Positions 51,698 to 59,962 of a DNA stretch of 64,000 bases are shown here, piece after piece (the stretch's first letter is position 1; every line of letters begins with the position of its first letter). Source of the DNA: an uncultured Clostridia bacterium (GTDB lineage Bacteria > Bacillota > Clostridia > Oscillospirales > Acutalibacteraceae). The translations under genes were made by a program, and so were the position numbers. The notes beneath the pieces were generated by a model. It was given only the letters and a program-made list of their open reading frames with translations, searched no databases and was not told where the DNA came from. The stretch is from assembly GCA_937920235.1 (NCBI GenBank), contig CALGUK010000049.1, positions 11,677 to 75,676 on the forward strand, given 5' to 3'.

Positions 51698-52942
51698 GTG
51701 AAAATCAAGCAAGTTATGGCAAAAACCGGCCTTACTGACCGTGCAATAAGACTTTATATTGAAAACGAACTTGTAAAACCTGAATGTGATGAAAATTACA
51801 ATGGCAGAAAAAGTATAGAGTTTTCTGAAACCGATGTTGAAAATCTTAAAAATATCGCCTTACTTCGCAAAGCAGATTTCTCAATTCAAGAAATTAAATC
51901 CTTGCAAATGGGTGGCGAAACAGCACAAAATACAATAAAAGAATACATAAACAGAACAAATGAAAAAATTCAGTTCAGTAGTGAAATAATCGAAAAAATC
52001 GGAACTCTTGCTGATGAAGAAAACATAACAATAGAAATCATATGCGAAAAACTTTCAAGTAATCTTATAAACGAACAAGTCCCAGCAGAAGATATGGAAC
52101 TCTCCCCAAAAGAACAGAAAGAGAAAACAAGATTTACAGTAATTTCAAAAATAGGAATGGTACTGGCAGGAATTATGCAATTATTAAACTTGTACTTCAT
52201 TTATGTTTTATTAGGTGCAAAATATCCTTGTTTCTTAGAACCTGAAAATAATATAGTATCTTATTTGTTACTTGAAATTCCAGTAAAATATTTTTATTCA
52301 ATACAATTCTTAATATGTTTGACTATTTACCTAATATACAAGAAACATAAGAGGATAGGTAAAAAGAAAGACCGAAAAAAGATTGTAGCAACAATTCTTG
52401 TTGTTGTTTGGATACTATCTTGTTTGGTAAGTCCGGTAATTGCAATGGCAAACTTTTTCTGTTGGCAGTCAGGTACAACAAACCCTGATAATTATTTGGA
52501 TTTGGATTATACTGTTGATGTACTTAATGCAGAATCGTTATATATTTTTCCTCGAGCCATCCCATTGGATGCTGATTCTAATTCTTCGATTATTAAAAAA
52601 TATCCTAATACAACAAAATACTATTACTCCTATTTTGATGATTTATTTGGGTATGAATATGATGTGTTTGCTGAATGGCAACTTTTTGAACATTCATATA
52701 ATGAAGAAAAAGAAAGAGTTTTAGTTCTTGATGGTATTATGAGAGAAGAAACAAGAGGCGATTGGGTTTGCGTGTATTTTTGTGAGGATATAGAAGATAA
52801 ATCTGAAGATTCGGATTTTTGCTATCAGTATCGATTTATGTTTTTTGCATATAATGATGAAACTTTAACAGTAAGATACATTTATAGTTCAGCGCATAAG
52901 GGGTATTTAAGTGAGGCATATTTTAATACTATTGAATGGTAA
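51698..52942 (+). CDS. MerR-family regulator fused to a membrane and extracytoplasmic domain
   Basis: 414 residues. N-terminal MerR winged helix-turn-helix (1-70, KIKQVMAKTGLTDRAIRLYIENELV), a coiled-coil region (about 75-140), three membrane helices (about 146-172, 190-214 and 228-252) and a C-terminal domain of about 160 residues, rich in Asp, Tyr and Phe, that should lie outside the membrane. It looks like a one-component membrane-bound transcription factor. The sequence is more AT-rich than its neighbours, hinting at transfer. The start is GTG 51698 behind AAAGGGGG. Confidence 0.85.
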   Translation: MKIKQVMAKTGLTDRAIRLYIENELVKPECDENYNGRKSIEFSETDVENLKNIALLRKADFSIQEIKSLQMGGETAQNTIKEYINRTNEKIQFSSEIIEKIGTLADEENITIEIICEKLSSNLINEQVPAEDMELSPKEQKEKTRFTVISKIGMVLAGIMQLLNLYFIYVLLGAKYPCFLEPENNIVSYLLLEIPVKYFYSIQFLICLTIYLIYKKHKRIGKKKDRKKIVATILVVVWILSCLVSPVIAMANFFCWQSGTTNPDNYLDLDYTVDVLNAESLYIFPRAIPLDADSNSSIIKKYPNTTKYYYSYFDDLFGYEYDVFAEWQLFEHSYNEEKERVLVLDGIMREETRGDWVCVYFCEDIEDKSEDSDFCYQYRFMFFAYNDETLTVRYIYSSAHKGYLSEAYFNTIEW

Positions 52943-52944
52943 CT

Positions 52945-52969
52945 AAGCGTGGTCTTTGACCACGCTTTT
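52945..52969 (+). terminator. Terminator after the MerR-family gene
   Basis: AAGCGTGGTC and GACCACGCTT pair around a TTT loop, followed by T. Confidence 0.88.
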
Positions 52970-53011
52970 CATTTGCCTTGCTTTGCAAATTTGAGTTTGT
53001 GGAATAAAACG

Positions 53012-53087
53012 CGTAGGGACAGAACTCCTGTTCTGTCCGCAATAACGAAGTAACTTCAACGGACAGACGGGGACGTCTGTCCCTACG
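53012..53087. repeat. 76-bp palindromic intergenic element
   Basis: Ends are perfect 12-bp inverted repeats (CGTAGGGACAGA and TCTGTCCCTACG). Inside are two further hairpins, ACAGAAC/GTTCTGT and ACAGAC/GTCTGT. This layout is that of a miniature palindromic (REP- or MITE-like) element. It fills much of the 316-base gap between the MerR-family gene and rrf2; nothing coding was seen there. Confidence 0.75.
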
Positions 53088-53186
53088 TGAACATCACGAC
53101 AAACCTCGATTTGCCGAATAAATACAAAATTACTCTGCATTTTGCACTTTATTTTCAATTCCCACCAAAATTATATGAATTAACTC

Positions 53187-53215
53187 TTGAATTCCTACTG
53201 ATTTTGTAGTATATT
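53187..53215 (+). promoter_or_regulatory. Promoter of rrf2-metH with CTAC/GTAG dyad in the spacer
   Basis: TTGAAT and TATATT with a 17-base spacer. CTAC (53195-53198) and GTAG (53206-53209) form a dyad between them, a plausible operator for the Rrf2 protein. Confidence 0.6.
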
Positions 53216-53258
53216 AAATTGAAAACAAATCACAATACTCTAAAAGGGTGCAGTTATT

Positions 53259-53693
53259 ATGAAAATCTCAACAAAAGGCAGATATGCACTTCGTCTTATG
53301 ACAGACCTTGCAATCCATAAAGAAGACGGCTATATCTCAATAAAATCTATTGCAACAAGACAAAACATAAGCGAAAAATATCTTGAACAGATTATCAAAA
53401 TGCTTTCAAAAGAAAATCTTGTTGAAAGTACTCGCGGTGCACAGGGTGGATATAAACTTACTCGCGAGCCAATCGAATACACAGTAGGCGAAATTTTAAG
53501 AGTAACTGAGGGTAGTCTTGCTCCTGTTGCTTGTCTTGAAACCGATGACAATCCTTGCGAAAACTGTATGGACTGCGTAACTCTTGAAATCTGGCAATGC
53601 GTACTTGATGCAGTCAATAAGGTCGTTGACTCAATAACGCTTCAGTATCTTGTTGATAAACAGAAGGAAAAGGGGAACTGCGGATGTTGTTAA
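53259..53693 (+). CDS. Rrf2-family transcriptional regulator (IscR/CymR type)
   Basis: 144 residues: winged helix-turn-helix beginning MKISTKGRYALRLMTDLA, with SEKYLEQIIKMLSKENLVESTRGAQGGY seen in two parts, then a cysteine cluster (CLETDDNPCENCMDC) suited to bind an iron-sulfur cluster, and a GNCGCC tail. Its operon with metH, next to iscS-iscU, suggests Fe-S or cysteine-status control. It overlaps metH by ten bases. Confidence 0.9.
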   Translation: MKISTKGRYALRLMTDLAIHKEDGYISIKSIATRQNISEKYLEQIIKMLSKENLVESTRGAQGGYKLTREPIEYTVGEILRVTEGSLAPVACLETDDNPCENCMDCVTLEIWQCVLDAVNKVVDSITLQYLVDKQKEKGNCGCC

Positions 53694-56035
53694 ACAGATT
53701 CGGTAAAGAACTACTTTTTTTTGACGGCGGAATGGGTACTCAACTTCAGAAAAAAGGTCTTAGTCCCGGGGAATTGCCCGAAACTATGAATATAACCTGC
53801 CCTGATATCGTTAAGAGTGTTCACATGGATTATCTCAATGCAGGCTGTGATATCATAACCACCAATACATTCGGTGCAAACTCTCTTAAATTTGATAATG
53901 TGGAAGAAATTATATCCTCAGGTGTGCGCCTTGTAAAAGAGGCAATTCGTGAAAGCGGAAAAAAAGCTTATACGGCTCTGGATGTCGGTCCTACGGGGAA
54001 ATTGCTCAAACCCTGCGGTACGCTGAGCTTTGATGAGGCATACAATCTGTTCAGAGAGCAGGTGACATCAGGCGAAAAAGCAGGCGCAGATCTGATTCTT
54101 ATTGAGACAATGGGAGATTTGTATGAAATAAAGTCCGCTGTTCTTGCGGCAAAGGAAAATACCGGACTGCCTGTTTTTGTATCAATGATATTTGATAAAA
54201 AGGGTAAGCTGCTCACCGGTGGCGATGTCAGAACCGCCGTTGTAATGCTCGAAGGACTCGGTGTTGACGGAATCGGACTTAACTGCGGATTCGGACCCGA
54301 TATAATGCAGAAATATGTAGATGAAGCGGTGAGGTGTTCCTCCACTCCGGTGTTTGCACAGCCGAATGCAGGACTTCCGATGTCTGTTAACGGCAAGACC
54401 GTATATAACGTATCTCCCGAAGAATTTGCCAGAAAACAGCTGGATATACTGAAAAAAGGTGCTTGTGCATTGGGCGGATGCTGCGGAACAACTCCCGAAC
54501 ATATCAAGGCCATGGTTGATCTTTGTAAGAATGAAGAGATTATTCCCGTAACCCCAAAAAACATAACTGCCGTCTCGTCATACGGTAAGACAGTCGAGTT
54601 TTCTGAAAAGCCTGTAATTATCGGTGAGAGAATTAACCCGACGGGCAAGAAAATGCTGAAAGAAGCACTTCGACATAAGGATATTGAGTATATCTGCAAC
54701 GAGGGTGCAAATCAATCGGATTGCGGAGCGGATATACTTGACGTAAATGTCGGACTACCCGAAATCAATGAAGCCGAAATGATGGTAAACTCGGTTAATG
54801 CACTTCAGAGTATATTGGATTTACCTTTACAGATTGATACGTCGGATGCCGGTGTAATGGAAAAGGCGCTGAGAATATATAACGGCAAAGCAATGATAAA
54901 CTCTGTCAACGGAAAGAAAGAGTCGATGGACAGTATCTTTCCTCTTGTCAGAAAATACGGGGGCGTCGTAGTCTGTCTGACCCTTGATGAGAACGGAATT
55001 CCGAATTCTTCTGAGGGCAGAATAAAAATTGCAGAAAAAATCATCAGAACTGCTGAGAGTTACGGCATATCAAAAAATGACCTGATATTCGACCCGCTGT
55101 GCATGAGCATCAGTACCGACAAGAACAATGCCGGTATTACGCTTGAGTGTGTGGAGAAGCTTACTGCTAAGGGGGTTAAAACCGTTCTCGGAGTGTCAAA
55201 TATCTCATTCGGATTGCCGAACCGGGACCTTATCAACTCAACCTTTTTTGCCCTTGCACTTCAAAAAGGATTGAGTGCGGGAATAATCAATCCGAAAAGC
55301 GAAATGATGATGAATACATTGCTCTCATTTAATGCATTGAGCGGATTGGATGATAATTTTGAAAATTATATTTCAAAAACCACCGATGCACATACAGGTG
55401 CAGTAACGGAAAAAAACGATCTTAAAACTGCAGTTATAAAAGGATTGAAGGAGCAGGCAAAAAAAGAAACGGAAAAAGAGCTTTTGACAAGAAAGCCGCT
55501 GGAAATAATTGATGAAATTCTTATTCCTGCTCTCGATTTTGTCGGAAAGGGATTTGAAGAAAACAAAATTTTCCTTCCGGGCCTTCTTATGAGTGCTGAA
55601 ACAGCAGGAGTGTGCTTTGATGTTCTCAAAAATGAAATGAAAAAGCACGGTGATTGCGGAGCTGAAAAGGGAAAAATAATTTTGGCAACAGTCGAAGGAG
55701 ACATTCACGATATCGGTAAAAACATAGTGAAGGTTCTCCTTGAAAACTACGGATATGATGTTATTGATCTGGGTAAAGACGTCAGACCTGAAGCTGTGGT
55801 TGATGCTGCGACAAAGCACAATGTGAATTTTGTCGGACTTTCCGCACTTATGACAACAACCGTGCCTGCAATGGAGAAAACCGTAAAGCTTCTTCGTGAG
55901 CAAAACCCGGAAATTGTAATTGTTGCAGGCGGTGCCGTGCTTACAGAAGAATATGTCAATATGATAGGTGCAGACTATTACGGTAAGGATGCTATGACCA
56001 CTGTCAGAATAGCCGAAAAATACTTCGCAAAATAA
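53684..56035 (+). CDS. metH: B12-dependent methionine synthase without the reactivation domain
   Basis: 783 residues: homocysteine-binding barrel (1 to about 290) with zinc cysteines in NCGFGP and GGCCGTTPEH, a pterin-binding (methyltetrahydrofolate) barrel (about 305-560), the helical cap and a Rossmann cobalamin domain with DIHDIGKN (His675 as lower cobalt ligand). The C-terminal SAM-dependent reactivation domain of the 1227-residue E. coli enzyme is missing; reactivation needs a separate protein, not seen in this window. Confidence 0.93.
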   Translation: MLLNRFGKELLFFDGGMGTQLQKKGLSPGELPETMNITCPDIVKSVHMDYLNAGCDIITTNTFGANSLKFDNVEEIISSGVRLVKEAIRESGKKAYTALDVGPTGKLLKPCGTLSFDEAYNLFREQVTSGEKAGADLILIETMGDLYEIKSAVLAAKENTGLPVFVSMIFDKKGKLLTGGDVRTAVVMLEGLGVDGIGLNCGFGPDIMQKYVDEAVRCSSTPVFAQPNAGLPMSVNGKTVYNVSPEEFARKQLDILKKGACALGGCCGTTPEHIKAMVDLCKNEEIIPVTPKNITAVSSYGKTVEFSEKPVIIGERINPTGKKMLKEALRHKDIEYICNEGANQSDCGADILDVNVGLPEINEAEMMVNSVNALQSILDLPLQIDTSDAGVMEKALRIYNGKAMINSVNGKKESMDSIFPLVRKYGGVVVCLTLDENGIPNSSEGRIKIAEKIIRTAESYGISKNDLIFDPLCMSISTDKNNAGITLECVEKLTAKGVKTVLGVSNISFGLPNRDLINSTFFALALQKGLSAGIINPKSEMMMNTLLSFNALSGLDDNFENYISKTTDAHTGAVTEKNDLKTAVIKGLKEQAKKETEKELLTRKPLEIIDEILIPALDFVGKGFEENKIFLPGLLMSAETAGVCFDVLKNEMKKHGDCGAEKGKIILATVEGDIHDIGKNIVKVLLENYGYDVIDLGKDVRPEAVVDAATKHNVNFVGLSALMTTTVPAMEKTVKLLREQNPEIVIVAGGAVLTEEYVNMIGADYYGKDAMTTVRIAEKYFAK

Positions 56036-56058
56036 TATAAGTTATAGCTATGTCATAA

Positions 56059-56087
56059 TTGACAAATTCATACTGCAGTAGTATGAT
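56059..56087 (+). promoter_or_regulatory. Promoter of iscS-iscU with a 17-bp dyad
   Basis: TTGACA and TATGAT with a 17-base spacer. CATACT-GCAGT-AGTATG (56069-56085) is a perfect palindrome inside the spacer and -10, a likely operator, possibly for the nearby Rrf2 protein. Confidence 0.65.
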
Positions 56088-56141
56088 ATATGTGAATTCA
56101 CAGCAATTTACTATGAAATAAAAATGAAAAGAGATGTATAT

Positions 56142-57317
56142 ATGAAGGTTTACGCAGATAATGCCGCAACCACAAAAATATCAAAGACGGCACTTAATGC
56201 TATGATGCCGTGTTTTGAGGAGATATACGGTAACCCCTCAAGCTTGCACAGTGTTGGCCAGGAGGCTTTCCGCACTGTCCGTGAGGCTCGTGAAACTGTC
56301 GCGAAATGTATAAATGCTGACCCAAATGATGTATATTTTTCATCGGGAGGTAGCGAGAGCGATAACTGGGCAATTAAGGGTGCCGCTCATCTCATGGCGA
56401 AAAAAGGAAAAAAGCATATCATCAGCTCAAAATTTGAGCATCACGCAGTTCTGCACACTCTCAACGCTCTTGAAAAAGAAGGCTTCGAGATTACCTTGCT
56501 CGATGTATATGAAAACGGACTCGTGAGGGTTGAGGATGTAAAGAATGCTCTCAGAGACGATACCGCACTTGTGACGATTATGTATGCAAATAACGAAATC
56601 GGAACGATTCAGCCGATCCGTGAAATCGGTACGGTCTGCCGTGAAAAAGGTGTCTGGTTCCATACAGATGCTGTCCAGGCAGTCGGTCATATCCCCGTTG
56701 ATGTGCAGGCGGATAACATAGATATGCTTTCACTTTCAGGGCATAAATTTCACGGCCCTAAAGGTGTGGGAGCTCTTTATTGTAAAAAGGGAATAAGACT
56801 TCCCAATCTTATTGAGGGCGGTGCACAGGAGAAGAACCGCCGTGCAGGTACGGAAAATGTTCCTGCAATTGTCGGCATGGCGGCAGCGTTGAAGGAAGCC
56901 TGCGAAAAGATGGAAGAAAATAACGAAAAGCTTATCGCAATGCGTGAACAGCTCATCAACGGACTTCTTAAAATCGAACGAAGCCGCATTAACGGTGACC
57001 GTGAGCGCAGACTTCCCGGAAATGTAAGCGCTTGCTTTGAAGGTGTCGAGGGAGAATCACTTCTTCTTTACCTTGATCTTATGGGGATAAGTGCTTCATC
57101 GGGTTCGGCCTGTACCTCCGGATCTCTTGATCCGAGCCATGTGCTTTTGTCTATAGGACTTCCGCACGAGGTTGCACACGGCTCGCTTCGACTCAGTCTC
57201 TGTGAAGAAAATACACCGGAGGAAATGGACTATATTGTCGAAACATTGCCTCCGATAATCAACAGATTGCGTGATATGTCTCCCTTATGGGAAAAAATTG
57301 TGAAAGAAGGTAAATAA
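56142..57317 (+). CDS. iscS: IscS/NifS-type cysteine desulfurase
   Basis: 391 residues, class V PLP aminotransferase fold. It starts MKVYADNAATTKIS, with PLP lysine in SLSGHKFHGPKG and catalytic cysteine in SSGSACTSGS. It delivers sulfur from cysteine to IscU and to thiolation enzymes such as MnmA, encoded downstream. The start is ATG 56142 behind AGAGATG; an ATG at 56124 is an alternative. Confidence 0.94.
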   Translation: MKVYADNAATTKISKTALNAMMPCFEEIYGNPSSLHSVGQEAFRTVREARETVAKCINADPNDVYFSSGGSESDNWAIKGAAHLMAKKGKKHIISSKFEHHAVLHTLNALEKEGFEITLLDVYENGLVRVEDVKNALRDDTALVTIMYANNEIGTIQPIREIGTVCREKGVWFHTDAVQAVGHIPVDVQADNIDMLSLSGHKFHGPKGVGALYCKKGIRLPNLIEGGAQEKNRRAGTENVPAIVGMAAALKEACEKMEENNEKLIAMREQLINGLLKIERSRINGDRERRLPGNVSACFEGVEGESLLLYLDLMGISASSGSACTSGSLDPSHVLLSIGLPHEVAHGSLRLSLCEENTPEEMDYIVETLPPIINRLRDMSPLWEKIVKEGK

Positions 57318-57318
57318 A

Positions 57319-57735
57319 ATGGAATATTCGGAAAAAGTAATGGAACACTTTACAAATCCGCACAACGTAGGTAAGCTTGATGACGCTGACGGAGTAGGCG
57401 AGGTAGGAAATGCAAAGTGCGGAGATATTATGAAAATGTATCTCAAAATCGAAAATGATATTATTACGGATGTAAAATTCAATACTTATGGCTGTGCTTC
57501 CGCTATCGCAACAAGCTCAATCGCAACCGATATGATTAAGGGACAGCCTTTGTCAGAGGCTCTCAAGCTTACAAACAAGGCGGTTGTTGAGGCTCTTGAC
57601 GGACTTCCGGCTGTAAAAATTCACTGCTCGGTTCTTGCCGAACAAGCAATCAAAGCAGCCGTAAAGGATTACTACGACAAAAACGGTATTGAATATAACA
57701 AGGCTGACTTTGAATTTGAAGAGCACCATCATTAA
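57319..57735 (+). CDS. iscU: IscU/NifU-like Fe-S scaffold protein
   Basis: 138 residues with the three scaffold cysteines in GNAKCGD, YGCASA and HCSVLAEQ. The C-terminus is His-rich (EEHHH). It starts one base after the iscS stop. It assembles Fe-S clusters, needed for example by NadA. Confidence 0.95.
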   Translation: MEYSEKVMEHFTNPHNVGKLDDADGVGEVGNAKCGDIMKMYLKIENDIITDVKFNTYGCASAIATSSIATDMIKGQPLSEALKLTNKAVVEALDGLPAVKIHCSVLAEQAIKAAVKDYYDKNGIEYNKADFEFEEHHH

Positions 57736-57741
57736 TTAATT

Positions 57742-57946
57742 GCGTAGTGGCAGGCTTCCATGCCTGCATTGCAGGTACGACTCACAAATCGCCTATATAT
57801 CACAAATTAATTGCGTAGTGGCAGGCTTCCACGCCTGCATTGCAGGTACGATTCACAAATAGCCTATATATCACAAATTAATTGCGTAGTGGCAGGCTTC
57901 CACACCTGCATTGTAGGGACGACTCACATATCGCCTATATATCACA
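57742..57946. repeat. Three tandem 71-bp repeats between iscU and nadA
   Basis: Copies start at 57742, 57813 and 57884 (the third is shortened, to 57946) and are nearly identical. Each opens GCGTAGTGGCAGGCTTCCA and contains a GCAGGC/GCCTGC stem, followed by an AT-rich part (CGCCTATATATCACA). The core recurs at 51031. The array fills the 250-base gap; no promoter was clear. Confidence 0.9.
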
Positions 57947-57985
57947 GCGGATAACTTTTAATAATCTTTGCAAAGGAAGATTAAA

Positions 57986-58900
57986 ATGACAGTAAAAGAA
58001 ATGCAGGAGAAAATTCTGCAACTTAAAAAGGAAAATGATATCTGTATTCTCGCTCACAGCTATGTTGCCCGTGAGATTATCGAGGTTGCCGACTTTACGG
58101 GAGACAGCTTTCAGTTAAGCGTTCAGGCATCAAAAACCGATGCAAAAACCGTGATTATGTGCGGAGTTCGTTTTATGGCGGAAACCGTAAAAATCCTCTC
58201 GCCCGATAAAACGGTTTATATTTCAAGCCCTGTTGCAGGGTGCCCGATGGCAGAGCAAATGAGCGTTGAATATATCGAGGAAATCAAAAAAGAGTATCCC
58301 GAGTATACCGTTGTGGCTTATATCAACACAACCGCGGCTCTTAAAACCGTTTGTGATGTTTGTGTAACATCTGCCTCGGCAGTTAAGGTTGTGAACAAGC
58401 TTCCTAACGATAAAATTCTTTTTATTCCCGATTGTAATTTAGGCGATTTCGTCGCAAAGCAAATCCCTGAAAAAACCTTTAAGTTTGTAAACGGCGGATG
58501 TCCTGTCCACGGTCAGATTACCGCAGAGGATGTCAGGAGAGCAAGAGAGCTTTATCCCGATTCGCTTCTGCTTGTGCATCCCGAATGTAAACCCGAGGTT
58601 GCCGAGGTCGCTGACTATGTCGGCTCAACGACGGGGATTATGAAATTTGCAAAAGAGAGTGATCACAAAAACTTCATTATCGGCACGGAAATCAGCATTG
58701 CAGAGTCTTTGCAGTATGAGTGCCCCGATAAAAACTTCTATGCACTTTCACCAAAGCTTATTTGTCCCGATATGAAAGCTACCACTCTCATTGATCTTTT
58801 TAACACAATGTCAGGCAAGGGCGGAGAAGAGATCACATTAGATGAAGAAATAATCAAGAAAGCCAAAAAGTGCATTGATAAAATGCTTGAACTTGGGTGA
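57986..58900 (+). CDS. nadA: NadA, quinolinate synthase
   Basis: 304 residues, three-fold pseudo-symmetric Fe-S enzyme that condenses iminoaspartate with dihydroxyacetone phosphate. Candidate cluster cysteines are in VIMCGVRFMAE, GGCPVHGQ and LICPDMKATTL. The start is ATG 57986 behind AAGGAAG. nadB and nadC are not seen next to it. Confidence 0.94.
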   Translation: MTVKEMQEKILQLKKENDICILAHSYVAREIIEVADFTGDSFQLSVQASKTDAKTVIMCGVRFMAETVKILSPDKTVYISSPVAGCPMAEQMSVEYIEEIKKEYPEYTVVAYINTTAALKTVCDVCVTSASAVKVVNKLPNDKILFIPDCNLGDFVAKQIPEKTFKFVNGGCPVHGQITAEDVRRARELYPDSLLLVHPECKPEVAEVADYVGSTTGIMKFAKESDHKNFIIGTEISIAESLQYECPDKNFYALSPKLICPDMKATTLIDLFNTMSGKGGEEITLDEEIIKKAKKCIDKMLELG

Positions 58901-58904
58901 GTAT

Positions 58905-59927
58905 ATGAAAAAAGCAGTTATTGCTATGAGTGGCGGAGTTGACAGCTCCGTCGCTGCTTTACTTATGAAAAAAGAAGGCTATACCTGTGTCGGCGCAACA
59001 ATGCAGCTGTATTCCGAAGGTGATTGCAGTGATGCAAAAGCGGTTGCCGATAAATTAGGTATGCCTTTTTATATTTTCCCGCTTAAAGAAGATTTCAAAA
59101 AGCTTGTTATTGATAAATTTATTGAGTGTTACGAACAGGGAAAAACACCAAATCCTTGTGTCGAATGTAACCGTACACTCAAATTCGGTGTTATGCTTGA
59201 TAAAATGCACGAGTTGGATGCAGATTATGTCGTAACAGGTCATTATGCACGAGTGGTTTTTGAAAATGGTGAGTATAAGCTCAAAAAAGCCGTTGATGAA
59301 AGCAAGGACCAAAGCTATTTCCTTTATATGCTGACTCAGGAGCAACTCAGACACATCAGATTTCCGTTAGGTGAATACACAAAAGCGAAAATTCGTGAAA
59401 TAGCAGAGGATAATGACCTTGTAACCGCACGAAAAAAAGACAGCCAGGATATATGCTTTGTGCCGGATGGCGATTATGTAAGTTTCATAAAATCATATAA
59501 CAATAAAGCTTATTCGAAAGGTCAGTTCGTTCACAAAACAGGCTTTTCCTTCGGTGAGCATAAAGGTATAGTTAATTATACAATCGGTCAGCGTAAAGGG
59601 CTCGGAATTGCCTACAAAACACCGCTTTATGTACTTGATATTGATCCTCAGACAAATAATGTTGTCTTGGGAGATAACGAGGATTTGTTTACAGATGAAG
59701 TTACTGCTGACAATGTAAATATAATCAGCGGAAAACCGATTACAGAGCCGATCCGCGTGCTTGCCCGTGTAAGATACAGACACAAGGAACAGCCGGCAAC
59801 AGTATATCAGACCGATGACGGCATTCTTCATGTTAAGTTTGACGAGCCGCAACGGGCAATCACAAAAGGACAGTCTCTGGTGATTTTCGACGGCGATACG
59901 GTTTTAGGCGGAGGAATAATAATATAA
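58905..59927 (+). CDS. mnmA: MnmA, tRNA-uridine 2-sulfurtransferase
   Basis: 340 residues: PP-loop MSGGVDSS, catalytic cysteines in NPCVECNR and DICFVPDG, TGHYAR and the C-terminal beta-barrel. It thiolates U34 of Lys, Glu and Gln tRNAs using sulfur from a cysteine desulfurase, consistent with iscS nearby. It starts five bases after nadA. Confidence 0.95.
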   Translation: MKKAVIAMSGGVDSSVAALLMKKEGYTCVGATMQLYSEGDCSDAKAVADKLGMPFYIFPLKEDFKKLVIDKFIECYEQGKTPNPCVECNRTLKFGVMLDKMHELDADYVVTGHYARVVFENGEYKLKKAVDESKDQSYFLYMLTQEQLRHIRFPLGEYTKAKIREIAEDNDLVTARKKDSQDICFVPDGDYVSFIKSYNNKAYSKGQFVHKTGFSFGEHKGIVNYTIGQRKGLGIAYKTPLYVLDIDPQTNNVVLGDNEDLFTDEVTADNVNIISGKPITEPIRVLARVRYRHKEQPATVYQTDDGILHVKFDEPQRAITKGQSLVIFDGDTVLGGGIII

Positions 59928-59956
59928 AAAAGCAGGAACCGGCTTCCTGCTTTTTT
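59926..59956. terminator. Bidirectional terminator between mnmA and the sulfhydrylase gene
   Basis: AAAAAAGCAGGAA and TTCCTGCTTTTTT form a strong stem that serves both convergent genes. Confidence 0.93.
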
Positions 59957-59962
59957 ATATCT

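Noticed and set aside
53968..54699. 243-residue minus-strand frame inside metH
   Set aside because: Antisense shadow with low-complexity Ser/Pro composition; metH is fully supported on the plus strand.
57742..57946. CRISPR array
   Set aside because: The units are 71 bp head-to-tail with no unique spacers; no cas genes nearby.
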